From Bradyrhizobium sp. ARR65 (lineage in GTDB: Bacteria; Pseudomonadota; Alphaproteobacteria; Rhizobiales; Xanthobacteraceae), in the NCBI RefSeq assembly GCF_000472385.1, contig NZ_AWZU01000002.1:124001-188000 (forward strand): a stretch of DNA of 64,000 nt, read 5' to 3'. Positions within the stretch are counted from its first letter, which is position 1. Each line of letters opens with the position of its first letter. The notes under the pieces were generated by a model. The model was not told the origin of the DNA. It was given only the letters and a program-made list of their open reading frames with translations, and searched no databases. Shown here one piece after another: positions 9,304 to 17,710 of this stretch. The translations under genes and the position numbers were made by a program.

Positions 9304-10398
9304 ATGATGGAGTTGAGAAAAATCTGGAATGCTCTGCGGGTGTGCGTAGCGGCGGGGCTGACGGCGACCTTGCCGGCGCCGGCGTTCGCTGCCGAACCGC
9401 TCAAGGTCGCGTTTGTTTATCTCGGGCCGGTCAGTGACGGCGGCTGGACACAACAGCATGATGTGGCGCGAAAGAAGCTGGAAGCGGCGCTTGGCTCCGC
9501 AATCAAGACGACCTATGTCGAGAATGTGCCGGAAACTGCGGATTCCGAACGCGTTTTTCGTCAGCTTGCCGCTGACGGCAACAAGTTAATTTTTGCCACT
9601 TCATTTGGTTATATGGAGCCGCTGCAGAAGGTCGCGAAACTATTTCCTGACGTGAAATTCGAGCATGTCAACGGCTTCAAGACCGCTGCGAACATCTCGG
9701 TCTACGAGCCTCGCTTCGAGGAGGGCTTTTACCTGATCGGGGTCATCGCCGGCCAGATGACAAAGACTAATACGCTTGGCTTCATCGGCTCGTTCCCAAT
9801 TCCTAGCGTCATGCGCAATATCGATTCGATGACGTTGGGCGCGCAGTCGGTCAATCCGAAGATCAAGATGAAGCCGATCTGGGTCAACACTTGGTATGAT
9901 CCGGGCAAGGAGCGCCAGGCCGCTGACACCCTGATAGCGCAAGGAGCCGACGCGGTGGCCCAGAACACGGATTCGCCGGCTTCCATCCAGGCGGCTCAGG
10001 AGAAAGGCACCTACGCCTTCAGCATCGACGCGGATATGTCGAGTTTCGGAAAGAAGGCGCAGCTGACGGGTACGACCGAGGACTGGAGCGGCTACTATAT
10101 CGCCGAAACCAAGAAGGTTCTCGACGGCACCTGGAACGGCAACCGACATACGCGCTGGGGCTTGAAGGAAGGATTGGTGGTGATGGCGCCGCTCAATTCC
10201 GATATTCCGCCGGAAGCGGTCAAGGTGTTTGAAGACAAGAAGGCCAAGCTCATTTCGGGCGAGCTGAATCCCTTCGCCGGCCCGATCAAGGACAATGGCG
10301 GCAAGGAAATGGTTGCCGCCGGCAGCATCATGCCGGCCGCCACCTTCAACTCGCTGAACTGGTATGTCGAGGGTATCGAGGGCAGCGTGCCCAAGTAA
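9304..10398 (+). CDS. BMP family ABC transporter substrate-binding protein
   Basis: The 364-residue protein is the periplasmic receptor of the importer, in the PnrA/Med (basic membrane protein) family. It starts with a signal peptide ending near PAPAFA, with mature sequence AEPLKVAFVYLGPVSDGG. The DGGWTQQHD segment is the conserved ligand-pocket start of BMP proteins. There is no lipobox cysteine, so it should be soluble periplasmic, as usual in proteobacteria. Two consecutive ATG codons (9304, 9307) follow AAAGGA, and either could be used. BMP proteins typically bind nucleosides or purines; a subgroup in rhizobia is linked to purine or pyrimidine catabolism. This agrees with the divergent deaminase, but the ligand is inferred. 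Confidence 0.92.
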   Translation: MMELRKIWNALRVCVAAGLTATLPAPAFAAEPLKVAFVYLGPVSDGGWTQQHDVARKKLEAALGSAIKTTYVENVPETADSERVFRQLAADGNKLIFATSFGYMEPLQKVAKLFPDVKFEHVNGFKTAANISVYEPRFEEGFYLIGVIAGQMTKTNTLGFIGSFPIPSVMRNIDSMTLGAQSVNPKIKMKPIWVNTWYDPGKERQAADTLIAQGADAVAQNTDSPASIQAAQEKGTYAFSIDADMSSFGKKAQLTGTTEDWSGYYIAETKKVLDGTWNGNRHTRWGLKEGLVVMAPLNSDIPPEAVKVFEDKKAKLISGELNPFAGPIKDNGGKEMVAAGSIMPAATFNSLNWYVEGIEGSVPK

Positions 10399-10425
10399 GC
10401 AAATCCGCGGCTTATCTGTCCTGCT

Positions 10426-10457
10426 GTGCCGGCGTTTCCTCACCGAGACGCCGGCAC
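10426..10457 (+). terminator. Strong hairpin after the ABC operon
   Basis: GTGCCGGCGT (10426-10435) and ACGCCGGCAC (10448-10457) form a perfect 10-base-pair stem with a 12-base loop, 28 bases after the receptor stop codon. Only a weak T-rich stretch follows, so it may work as a transcript-end stabiliser as well as a terminator. Confidence 0.7.
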
Positions 10458-10651
10458 GTTGCTATTGAGGGCCACGTTGGTGCGCCTCCAGCTCCTGGGC
10501 ACGCGCTCCGGAGTCCGGTGGTCTCCGAGGCCGGAGGGGATGCGCACTCGATCGCTCGACGTGCGATTCCGAAAGTGTTTCGTCGTGTTCGAAAGACCAG
10601 GGCCGCGGGCGGAAAGAAAGAGGACCATCCGCCCGAACAGTGAGCGCTTGC

Positions 10652-11707
10652 ATGTCCCCGTTGCACAATTCTCCCTTACGCCTGCTCGGATCTCTCGTGA
10701 TGATCGCGGCGATCGTCGGTGGCGCTGCTGCCGCATTCGCTTACACGGCGGGGTGGCTCTCGCCCCAGCGCCTCACGCCGGACAAGATGCTGGCCGCGCT
10801 GGCGCCCCCGGGCGGTCCGGCGCTTGGCCATCGCCGGAATCACGCGAAGGGCATCTGCTTCACGGGCGTCTTCGAGGCGAATGGGAACGGAGCGGCGCTC
10901 TCGAGCGCACAGGTTTTCACTCGCGGCCAATATCCGGCCGTGGGCCGCTTCAACCTGGGAACGCCCGATCCGGACGCTGCGGATGCGACGGTGCGAGTGC
11001 GCGGCATGGGGCTGCGTGTCGCGACCCCGGATGGCCGGGAATGGCGCAGTGCCATGATCGATCCGCCGTTCTTCCCGGTGTCGACGCCGCAAGCCTTCCG
11101 TGACCTGCTGCTGGCGTCCGCCAGCAAGGATCCGAACGCAATGAAAACATTTACTACGGCGAACCCCGAATTCGCGGCGTTCGCCGCCTGGGCTTCGAGC
11201 GCGCCCTGGACCGGCAGCTATGCCGAAGAGCGGTACAACAGTCTTAACAGCTTCGTCCTGACGGATGCTGCGGGCGTGGAGCATACGGCACGCTGGTCGC
11301 TCGTCCCGACCGCGCTGATCGTTCCGGTCACGCATGATGATCTCGCCAAGCGCAGTCCGGACTTCCTGGAGCGGGAGATCACTGAGCGCGTGCGCAGCGG
11401 GCCGGTGCGTTGGACCATGGTCGTGACGGTCGCGAATCCCGGTGATCCGACCGCGGACCCGAGCAAAGTCTGGCCCGACGACCGCCGCACGGTGGAGATC
11501 GGCACTCTCATCGTGCAGCGGATCGAGGCCGAGGCTGACGGCCCCTGCCGCGACATCAATTTCGACCCGACCGTCCTGCCGCCGGGCATACGGACGTCGG
11601 ATGATCCGTTTCCCGCCGCGCGGTCATCGGTCTACCGGGAATCTTATGACCTACGCACCGCAGAAGCCAAGGACTACCCGCGAACCGAAGCCGGAGCCAA
11701 GCCATGA
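10652..11707 (+). CDS. Catalase family peroxidase (SrpA-like), membrane-anchored or exported
   Basis: This catalase-related protein of about 351 residues belongs to the short catalase-family peroxidases (SrpA-like) rather than the full 480-residue catalases. An N-terminal hydrophobic stretch (LLGSLVMIAAIVGGAAAAFAY) indicates export or membrane anchoring, with the haem domain in the periplasm. Family marks include RRNHAKGICFTGVFEANG, corresponding to the distal His region, and GRFNLGTPDP. I chose ATG 10652; a GTG at 10640 is an in-frame alternative and neither has a good ribosome binding site. The stop codon overlaps the start of a cytochrome b561 gene (ATGA), so the two are coupled. Pairing suggests that the b561 passes electrons to the peroxidase for organic or hydrogen peroxide reduction. 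Confidence 0.85.
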   Translation: MSPLHNSPLRLLGSLVMIAAIVGGAAAAFAYTAGWLSPQRLTPDKMLAALAPPGGPALGHRRNHAKGICFTGVFEANGNGAALSSAQVFTRGQYPAVGRFNLGTPDPDAADATVRVRGMGLRVATPDGREWRSAMIDPPFFPVSTPQAFRDLLLASASKDPNAMKTFTTANPEFAAFAAWASSAPWTGSYAEERYNSLNSFVLTDAAGVEHTARWSLVPTALIVPVTHDDLAKRSPDFLEREITERVRSGPVRWTMVVTVANPGDPTADPSKVWPDDRRTVEIGTLIVQRIEAEADGPCRDINFDPTVLPPGIRTSDDPFPAARSSVYRESYDLRTAEAKDYPRTEAGAKP

Positions 11708-12282
11708 TCCATATCCGCCACCGCTTCAGTCCGCTCCAGCGCCTGCTGCACTGGTTGATGGCGGCCTGCCTTCTTGCGATGTTTTTCATCGGCGTCGGCA
11801 TGGTGTCCACTATCATGCCGAAGTATTTGCCGCTCGTTGCGACCCACGAATCGCTCGGTGTCGCCATTCTTGTGCTTGCACTGATCCGCCTTGTCCTGCG
11901 GCTGTATCGCGGTGCGCCGGCCCTTCCGGCCGATCTGCCCGAGTCGATGAAGCTTGCGGCGCATTTGTCACACTATGCGCTCTATGCGCTGATGATCGCG
12001 ATGCCCCTGCTCGGCTGGGGGATGCTGTCCGCCGCGGCGTATCCGGTCGTGCTGTACGGGGGGATTCGCCTTCCATCCCTCTTGCCTCAGAGCGACAGCC
12101 TGCACACCCTGCTGTGGGATGCACATTTCTATCTTGGTTTCGCGTTCTTCGCGCTGGTGCTGCTGCATATCGCGGCGGCGCTATTCCATGCCTTGGTCCG
12201 GCGCGACGGCGTGTTTGAGACGATCGCTCCGGTGCCGGTTGCCGACGAGGTTGCTCCAACCAAAGCAATCCCGGCTGAATAA
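11704..12282 (+). CDS. Cytochrome b561 family protein
   Basis: The 192-residue protein is a four-helix dihaem b-type cytochrome of the bacterial b561 (CybB/YceJ) family in the inner membrane. It begins with the family pattern RHRFSPLQRLLHWLMAA, in which the His of LLHW is a haem ligand. Further histidines in helices 2 and 4 (SHYALYALM and LHIAAALFHALVRRDG) are the expected axial ligands. It is translationally coupled to the catalase-family gene. Such proteins oxidise quinol and pass electrons to a periplasmic partner, here probably the peroxidase. That partnership is inferred from gene order, which recurs in other proteobacteria. Confidence 0.92.
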   Translation: MIHIRHRFSPLQRLLHWLMAACLLAMFFIGVGMVSTIMPKYLPLVATHESLGVAILVLALIRLVLRLYRGAPALPADLPESMKLAAHLSHYALYALMIAMPLLGWGMLSAAAYPVVLYGGIRLPSLLPQSDSLHTLLWDAHFYLGFAFFALVLLHIAAALFHALVRRDGVFETIAPVPVADEVAPTKAIPAE

Positions 12283-12566
12283 ATGCCGGCAGCGAGCGAA
12301 GCCATGGATTTGTTGCGCGTCCGTCCATCGCGGCGACGTGCGATTGGGAACAAGGCATGAAGACCGCGGAAAGACGGGCGTGCTGCAGCCTACGTTCCTG
12401 CCGTGCCCACCTGAGCGACGCTCCTGTCCGGCGCCGCACTCTGAGGGCCCTTCGTGCGAAATTGAAAACGGCGCGGGTGTCCTGGAAAGACCGGCAATGG
12501 CCGCATGGCTAGTAACAACGGGCATTAAGACGATACGTCTGCCGCTCAACTCAAAAGGATAGAACG

Positions 12567-13082
12567 ATGGTGGTCTCTCGCACCCGCGAAAAACTGGAAA
12601 CGCCGACTGATCTCGGGAGGGACGCGGTGCGGGATATTCCCGCCGCACTTGGCGCCCTGCTGGCGGATGTCTTTGCGCTCTATGTCAAGACAAAGAACTT
12701 CCATTGGCACATGTCCGGCACGCACTTTCGCGACTATCACCTGCTGCTCGACGAGCAATCCGATCAGATATTTGCGATGACTGATCCGATCGCCGAGCGC
12801 GCGCGCAAGATCGGCGGCACGACCATCCGCTCCATCGCTCATATCGCGCGCCAGCAGCGAATTCTCGACAATGACGCGGAGTATGTCGACCCACAGGACA
12901 TGCTGGCCGAACTGCGCGGCGACAACCAACAACTGACAAAGGAAATGCGGCAGGTACACCAGCTCTGCGACGAATATGGTGATGTCGCGACCGCAAGTCT
13001 CTTGGAAAACTGGATTGACGAAACGGAACGGAGGACCTGGTTCCTGTACGAGACCTCGCGCAGCTACTCAAATTCCGAGTGA
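12567..13082 (+). CDS. dps: Dps family DNA-binding ferritin-like protein
   Basis: The 171-residue protein is a Dps: a dodecameric ferritin-like shell that oxidises Fe(II) with hydrogen peroxide and protects DNA. Aligning with E. coli Dps by eye, the intersubunit ferroxidase ligands are all kept: His46 in NFHWHMSG, His58 in DYHLLLDE, Asp62, Asp73 and Glu77 in TDPIAERA. The short N-terminal tail contains basic residues (SRTREKL) that may contact DNA. The ATG at 12567 follows AAAAGGAT. It has its own 284-base upstream region and sits directly after the peroxidase and b561 pair, making an oxidative-stress group. No obvious OxyR or EcfG-type site could be defined by eye. Confidence 0.95.
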   Translation: MVVSRTREKLETPTDLGRDAVRDIPAALGALLADVFALYVKTKNFHWHMSGTHFRDYHLLLDEQSDQIFAMTDPIAERARKIGGTTIRSIAHIARQQRILDNDAEYVDPQDMLAELRGDNQQLTKEMRQVHQLCDEYGDVATASLLENWIDETERRTWFLYETSRSYSNSE

Positions 13083-13237
13083 GCAAGAGTTCTTCATGGC
13101 GCCTGACAAGTTGCACAGCGCGAGGCTTGCAGGCAGCCAATGTCGGCCCTCGCAGCGCCGGCATTCCGGCGGCGCTTCGCGCTGCCGCACCGAGGGGCTC
13201 GGCCGATTTGGCGCGGCCTCAAGCGAGGACGGCTCAA

Positions 13238-13316
13238 AGGATAAGCGAGCATTAGTGTCGTCATGAGCGTGCAATTGTAGAACTCGACTGGCGCGCTCGA
13301 AAGATAAGCGCACATT
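13238..13316. repeat. Imperfect direct repeat upstream of the broken kinase gene
   Basis: AGGATAAGCGAGCATT (13238-13253) and AAGATAAGCGCACATT (13301-13316) are near-identical 16-mers exactly 63 bases apart, with matching flanks (GGCTCAA and CGCTCGA before them). The spacing equals about six helical turns, which would suit a dimeric regulator. The 324-base gap 13083-13406 holds nothing else I recognise. Confidence 0.5.
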
Positions 13317-13406
13317 CCCCGGATATGTTGAGCCGTTGATGGGCTCATGTGTGTAGCCAGGAGCGTTCATGGCGTTCGCTTCTGGATGGGTATCCGGGGT
13401 TGCGAG

Positions 13407-14025
13407 ATGAATAGTCACGTACAGGCTTCTTCCGAACCGGTGGTTCATTCGGAGCGACTGCTGCTGCGAGAGTTGTCTCACCGGATCAACAATGAATTTG
13501 CATTTGCAATCAGCTCGCTGTCGCTGGCGGCGGCCCGTTGCAAGAGCAGTGAGGCCAAGCTGGCGCTCGGCGCGGTTCAGGATCGCTTGCAGAGCTTCGC
13601 GCGTGTGCATCGATCCCTGCAAATGCCAGACTACAGCACGACTATCGATGCGAGCGCCTATCTTCACAAGCTGTGTCAAGCCATCAGCCACTCGAAGCTC
13701 GAGAGCAAGGGCATCGAGCTTACCCTGTCTCTCTGTCCGCTCAGGATGAGCTCAGAGCGCTGTTGGGATGATCGTGTTCGAGTTGATTACAAATGCGGTG
13801 CGCCATGCCTTTCGACAGGGCTCCGGCAAAATTGAGCTTGAGCTCCTGCCGTCGGGAACGTCGGTCGAATGCCGTATCACCGATAACGGAACATCCAATC
13901 CCACCATTTCTGCGGGAATGGGCTTGAGAATCGTCGAAGCGCTCGCAAGCAATCTGGACGGGACGATCGACATACAATTCGGGCCACGAGGTACCAGGGC
14001 GATCCTGATCTTCCCCCTGGACTAG
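13407..14025 (+). pseudogene. Frameshifted HisKA_2/HWE-type sensor histidine kinase
   Basis: The 5' part (13407 to about 13765) encodes a dimerisation and phosphoacceptor region with His25 in RELSHRINNEF, typical of HisKA_2/HWE-like kinases without a sensor domain. The ATPase domain, with its N box ELITNAVRHAF and G box SAGMGLRIVEAL, continues in another frame from about 13768 to 14025. Intact relatives normally read through as a tryptophan, two or three residues, then IVFEL. Here TGTTGGGATGATC at the junction appears to lack roughly five bases. Read as it stands, the first frame runs on into unrelated residues and stops at 13835. It is either a degraded gene, a sequence error, or a split pair, since ATG 13768 could start the ATPase part alone. 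Confidence 0.75.
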
Positions 14026-14180
14026 GCGCGCGTTGGCGTGATCCACCACGAGCCGCTTGGCCGTGCGAACCGGGAACGCGCGAGAGCTGTTCGAAAGACT
14101 GTGCATGGTGGCCCGGCCAAGCTCCGATCCGTGGCGAGGTGATGCGCTGCCACTGGGGATCCACAGGAGGCCTTAAAGTC

Positions 14181-14780
14181 ATGACGAATACGCTCGAGGT
14201 CAAACCGGCGCTGGGCAGCGCCATTCGCGCGATCAGCGGCAAGTGGGGTTGGTTCGTCGCGCTTGGCGTTGGCGATCTCATCCTTGGCGGCATCGCATCC
14301 ACAAATCTGATGTTGGCCAACCTGGCTTCCGTGTTGTTCATCGGAGCGGCGGTGCTGGTGAGTGGCCTGTTTCAGATCGTGCACGCGTTCTCAGCGCGGG
14401 GCCTTCGTAGCTTTTTGTTCTGGCTGTTGAGCGGCCTGGTTTACGCGGCGGCGGGCGCCATCATTTTCTATGATCCCGTCTTGGCCTCCGTCGAACTATC
14501 GCTCCTGGCGGGCGTGTTCATGGTGGTCGCGGGCGTCATGCGGGCCTGGGCGGGATTCCATTCGCGGCCCGCGGCGGGCTGGCGGTGGATCGTGGCGGCA
14601 GGCGTTCTCACCTTGTGCGTGGGCGTCATCTTGATTGCCGCATGGCCAAGCGTCGGCCTCTGGCTTCTTGGCGCCATGCTTGTCGTCGATCTGATCTTCC
14701 AAGGATGGGGCTTTCTTGCCTTCGGTATCGCACTCAAGGTGCGCGCGTCGCGGCATTCGAGTGAGTACGCGCATACATAG
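14181..14780 (+). CDS. HdeD family (DUF308) membrane protein
   Basis: This 199-residue inner-membrane protein has six hydrophobic segments arranged as repeated helical pairs, typical of HdeD/DUF308 proteins linked to acid resistance in enterobacteria. The start at ATG 14181 is favoured because AGGAGG lies at 14165-14170; an upstream in-frame start would add residues with no ribosome binding site. Glycine-rich turns such as GWFVALGVGDLILGGI and LLAGVFMVVAGVMRAW are characteristic. It is a single gene between the broken kinase and fdhD. Its function in alphaproteobacteria is not established; general stress or acid tolerance is the usual suggestion and fits the nearby Dps and peroxidase. Confidence 0.87.
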   Translation: MTNTLEVKPALGSAIRAISGKWGWFVALGVGDLILGGIASTNLMLANLASVLFIGAAVLVSGLFQIVHAFSARGLRSFLFWLLSGLVYAAAGAIIFYDPVLASVELSLLAGVFMVVAGVMRAWAGFHSRPAAGWRWIVAAGVLTLCVGVILIAAWPSVGLWLLGAMLVVDLIFQGWGFLAFGIALKVRASRHSSEYAHT

Positions 14781-14845
14781 GTCTACCAGATGCTGTACGC
14801 CGCCGGCAGCGCTGCCGTCCAAGCGACGCGCCAGGGGTTGTTGCG

Positions 14846-15700
14846 ATGAGCGCTCTCGGTTTCGAGGAATTTGCCAATTTGCAGTGGCGGGGAGCCGTGC
14901 CGACACGATCCTTGCGGCCGGTCGCCGAAGAATCCGCCATCGCGCTGACCTATAACGGCTCGACCTATGCGGTCATGATGGCGACGCCAGGGGATCTCGG
15001 CGACTTTGCCGTCGGTTTTTCGGTCACCGAAGGCGTTATCGAAGGCATTGACGAGGTTCAGAACATCGACATCATCGAAACCGAGCTTGGAATTGAGGTG
15101 CGGATGTGGCTTGTCGAGAGCCGCGCGGAACGTCTTGTCGCGCGGCGGCGGGCGACTGTCGGTCCAGTCGGTTGTGGGCTTTGTGGAATGGAGAGCCTGG
15201 AACAGACACAGCGGCCGCCGCGCCCAGTCAAATCGCACGCGACGTTCGATGCGCGCGAGCTCCTGCACGCAATGTGCGCGCTTGGGCCACAGCAGCAGCT
15301 CAATCGCCGGACTCGATCGGTTCATGCGGCGGCGTTCTGGCGGCCATCTTCCGGCATCGCTGCGGTTCGGGAGGATGTCGGTCGCCACAATGCGCTCGAC
15401 AAGCTTGCGGGCGCGATGCTGGCCGGGAGCATATCTGCCTGTGATGGGGCGGTCCTTCTCACGAGCCGCGTGTCGGTTGAGATGGTGCAGAAAACAGCGA
15501 TGATGGCGGTTCCGGTGCTGATGGCAATGTCAGCCCCGACCGCGCTTGCAATACGAACGGCAGATGCCGCCGGGATCACCCTGATTGCGGTCGCACGTCA
15601 TGATGGCTACGAGGTGTTTACGCATCCGGACCGCATCACCTTTCCGGTAGGCGCGGCGCACTGCGCGCTTCAACATGATTACGGGCTCCCCATCGCCTGA
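14846..15700 (+). CDS. fdhD: Formate dehydrogenase accessory sulfurtransferase FdhD
   Basis: The 284-residue protein is FdhD, which carries sulfur from the cysteine desulfurase IscS to the molybdenum bis-MGD cofactor so that formate dehydrogenases become active. The essential CxxC pair is present as Cys110 and Cys113 in VGCGLCGME. Other family marks are GDLGDFAVGFSVTEG near residue 49 and VREDVGRHNALDKL in the C-terminal half. The length is normal for the family and it is cytoplasmic. The probable client in this window is the YdeP/FdhF-type molybdoenzyme at 27108-29402, although a conventional formate dehydrogenase elsewhere could also be served. Confidence 0.95.
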   Translation: MSALGFEEFANLQWRGAVPTRSLRPVAEESAIALTYNGSTYAVMMATPGDLGDFAVGFSVTEGVIEGIDEVQNIDIIETELGIEVRMWLVESRAERLVARRRATVGPVGCGLCGMESLEQTQRPPRPVKSHATFDARELLHAMCALGPQQQLNRRTRSVHAAAFWRPSSGIAAVREDVGRHNALDKLAGAMLAGSISACDGAVLLTSRVSVEMVQKTAMMAVPVLMAMSAPTALAIRTADAAGITLIAVARHDGYEVFTHPDRITFPVGAAHCALQHDYGLPIA

Positions 15701-15780
15701 CGGAATCGGGCCCATGCAAATCGGCAAAACGTATTCGTTTGCGGAAGCCGGCCGCGGCTGGTGTCGCTAGCCTGTAGCGG

Positions 15781-15799
15781 CGTCTCGACGGTCGAGACG
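15781..15799. promoter_or_regulatory. Perfect palindrome just upstream of fumC
   Basis: CGTCTCGAC (15781-15789) and GTCGAGACG (15791-15799) are perfect inverted repeats around one base, and lie 18 bases before the preferred fumC ATG at 15818. The position and tight loop fit an operator site better than a terminator. No regulator gene lies beside it. Confidence 0.5.
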
Positions 15800-15817
15800 C
15801 CCGCGATGGGAATGAGC

Positions 15818-17245
15818 ATGAGCGATTTCCGTACCGAAACAGACAGCCTTGGAGAGGTGAGGGTACCCGGTGACAAGCTCTGGGGTGCCCAGACGCAACG
15901 ATCTCTCGAGCACTTCAGCATCGGCAAGGATCTGATGCCGCGCGAGATGATCGCCGCCTATGCGATCCTCAAGAAAGCGGCGGCCAATGCAAATTACAGA
16001 GGCTATCGGCTAAGCGATGAGGTGCGCAGGCTCATCGTTCTGGCCTGCGACGAGATCCTTGCTGGCCGGCACCACGACATGTTCCCCTTGCATGTCTGGA
16101 TGACCGGAAGCGGTACGCAGTTCAACATGAATGTGAACGAGGTCATCTCCAACCGCTGCTGCGAACTGGCGGGAACACCGCTTGGCAGCAAGAAGCCGGT
16201 TCATCCCAATGACCACGTCAACATGGCGCAATCCTCGAACGACAGCTTTCCATCCGCGATGTACATCGCGGCGGCAGTCAACGTGAAAAAGCGCCTGCTG
16301 CCCGCGGTGAAGGCGCTCCATGACGCCATAGTGGCAAAGGCGGCGGAATGGGACCACGTGGTCAAGATCGGTCGGACCCACATGCAGGACGCGACGCCGC
16401 TTACGTTGGGCCAGGAATGGTCAGGCTATGCGGGCATGCTGGCGGACAATATCGAACGTATCGAGGACGGCTTGAAAGGCGTTTACCGGCTGGCGCTCGG
16501 CGGCACCGCTGTCGGCACCGGGATCAATGCGGCGCCGGATTTCGCCGAGGCCGCAGCGGCCGAGATCGCCGCGTTGACCGGCCTGCCATTCGTCAGCGCG
16601 CCCAACAAATTCACGGTGCAGGGTGCACATGATGCGCTGGTCCAGCTCTCCGGCACGTTCCGCACTCTTGCGGCTTCGCTGTACAAGATCGGCAATGACA
16701 TTCGCCTGATGTCCTGCGGCCCGCGCGCGGGCTTTGCCGAGCTTTTGATTCCGGAAAACGAGCCGGGTTCCTCGATCATGCCGGGGAAGGTCAATCCGAC
16801 GCAGGCGGAGGCGCTCACCATGATCGCCGTTCAGGTCATGGCCAATGATGTTGCCGTCGGCCTTGGCGGCGCCGGCGGCTACCTCGAGATGAACGTCTAC
16901 AAGCCGTTGATGATCTACAACATCACGCACTCGCTGACGATCATGACCGACGGCTGCGTCAATTTCCGCAAATTCCTCATCGAGGGGACGCGTCCCAATC
17001 TGAAGAAGATCAGGGAATATGTCGAGCGTTCGCTGATGCTCGTGACTGCGCTTTCGCCTGTTATCGGCTACGACAGGGCGTCCAAGATCGCGCATTACGC
17101 AATGGACAATGACCTCACTCTCAAGCAGGCCGCGCTCAAGCTCGGCTTCGTCGACGAGCAGGAGTTTGATCGTATCGTCGATCCGATGAAGATGGTGCGG
17201 CCTTATGTGGCCACGGAAGGCGATCCCGCTGCGCAAGGGCGCTGA
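15818..17245 (+). CDS. fumC: Class II fumarate hydratase
   Basis: The 475-residue cytoplasmic enzyme interconverts fumarate and malate in the TCA cycle. It is the iron-independent, heat-stable class II type of the fumarase/aspartase superfamily. The signature [11 protein letters not shown] lies near residues 316-326 and holds the mobile-loop catalytic serine. The [10 protein letters not shown] and AQSSNDSFP segments are also conserved, and they separate it from aspartase and argininosuccinate lyase. I chose ATG 15818 since the family usually begins a few residues before [10 protein letters not shown]; ATGs at 15806 and 15812 and a GTG at 15761 are in-frame options. Choosing the GTG would place the palindrome inside the gene. 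Downstream come a cupin, Mqo and a bd oxidase on the same strand. Confidence 0.95.
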   Translation: MSDFRTETDSLGEVRVPGDKLWGAQTQRSLEHFSIGKDLMPREMIAAYAILKKAAANANYRGYRLSDEVRRLIVLACDEILAGRHHDMFPLHVWMTGSGTQFNMNVNEVISNRCCELAGTPLGSKKPVHPNDHVNMAQSSNDSFPSAMYIAAAVNVKKRLLPAVKALHDAIVAKAAEWDHVVKIGRTHMQDATPLTLGQEWSGYAGMLADNIERIEDGLKGVYRLALGGTAVGTGINAAPDFAEAAAAEIAALTGLPFVSAPNKFTVQGAHDALVQLSGTFRTLAASLYKIGNDIRLMSCGPRAGFAELLIPENEPGSSIMPGKVNPTQAEALTMIAVQVMANDVAVGLGGAGGYLEMNVYKPLMIYNITHSLTIMTDGCVNFRKFLIEGTRPNLKKIREYVERSLMLVTALSPVIGYDRASKIAHYAMDNDLTLKQAALKLGFVDEQEFDRIVDPMKMVRPYVATEGDPAAQGR

Positions 17246-17264
17246 GCAAATCGGAGCGTTGAAC

Positions 17265-17666
17265 ATGATCAGATGTGTGCGGTTATGGACCGGGCCGGAT
17301 CGCAACTCCTATTTCGAGGAGGGGACGATTGATCTGACGCCTGGTGTGCGCGGCGACTGGCTGAGCGGGAAGATCAAGGTGGCCAGCATCTCGTTCCAGG
17401 AGACGGCATCTGGTGGCGCGTTCACCTGGCACACGGCCCCGGTCCGCCAGCTCGTCATAACGTTAAGCGGCACGCTGGACTTCGAGACACGCGAAGGCAA
17501 GCACTTTGTCCTCCACCCCGGAGACGTGCTGCTTGCGGAAGACACGGCCGGCTCCGGGCATAGCTGGCGGCTGGTCGACGCTTCGTCCTGGCGTCGGGCC
17601 TATGTCGTCCTTGAAGCCGGAGCGGCGGTACCGTTCAGGGCCGAGCGGCAGCAGGCCACGAGCTGA
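17265..17666 (+). CDS. Cupin domain protein
   Basis: This 133-residue protein is a single-domain cupin. The segments VRQLVITLSGTLDFET and HFVLHPGDVLLAEDTAGSGHSW match cupin motifs 1 and 2, though the usual HxH metal pair of motif 1 is reduced (TWHTAPVRQLVI). The ATG at 17265 lies 17 bases after the fumC stop codon; its ribosome binding site is GGAGCG. It sits between fumC and mqo, so it is probably co-transcribed with them. Small cupins of this sort may be isomerases, sensors or have no known role. I cannot assign a reaction. Confidence 0.8.
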   Translation: MIRCVRLWTGPDRNSYFEEGTIDLTPGVRGDWLSGKIKVASISFQETASGGAFTWHTAPVRQLVITLSGTLDFETREGKHFVLHPGDVLLAEDTAGSGHSWRLVDASSWRRAYVVLEAGAAVPFRAERQQATS

Positions 17667-17710
17667 CTGCAAAACGAGACTGGACTTCGGAAGAACTGAG
17701 GAACGCCATT

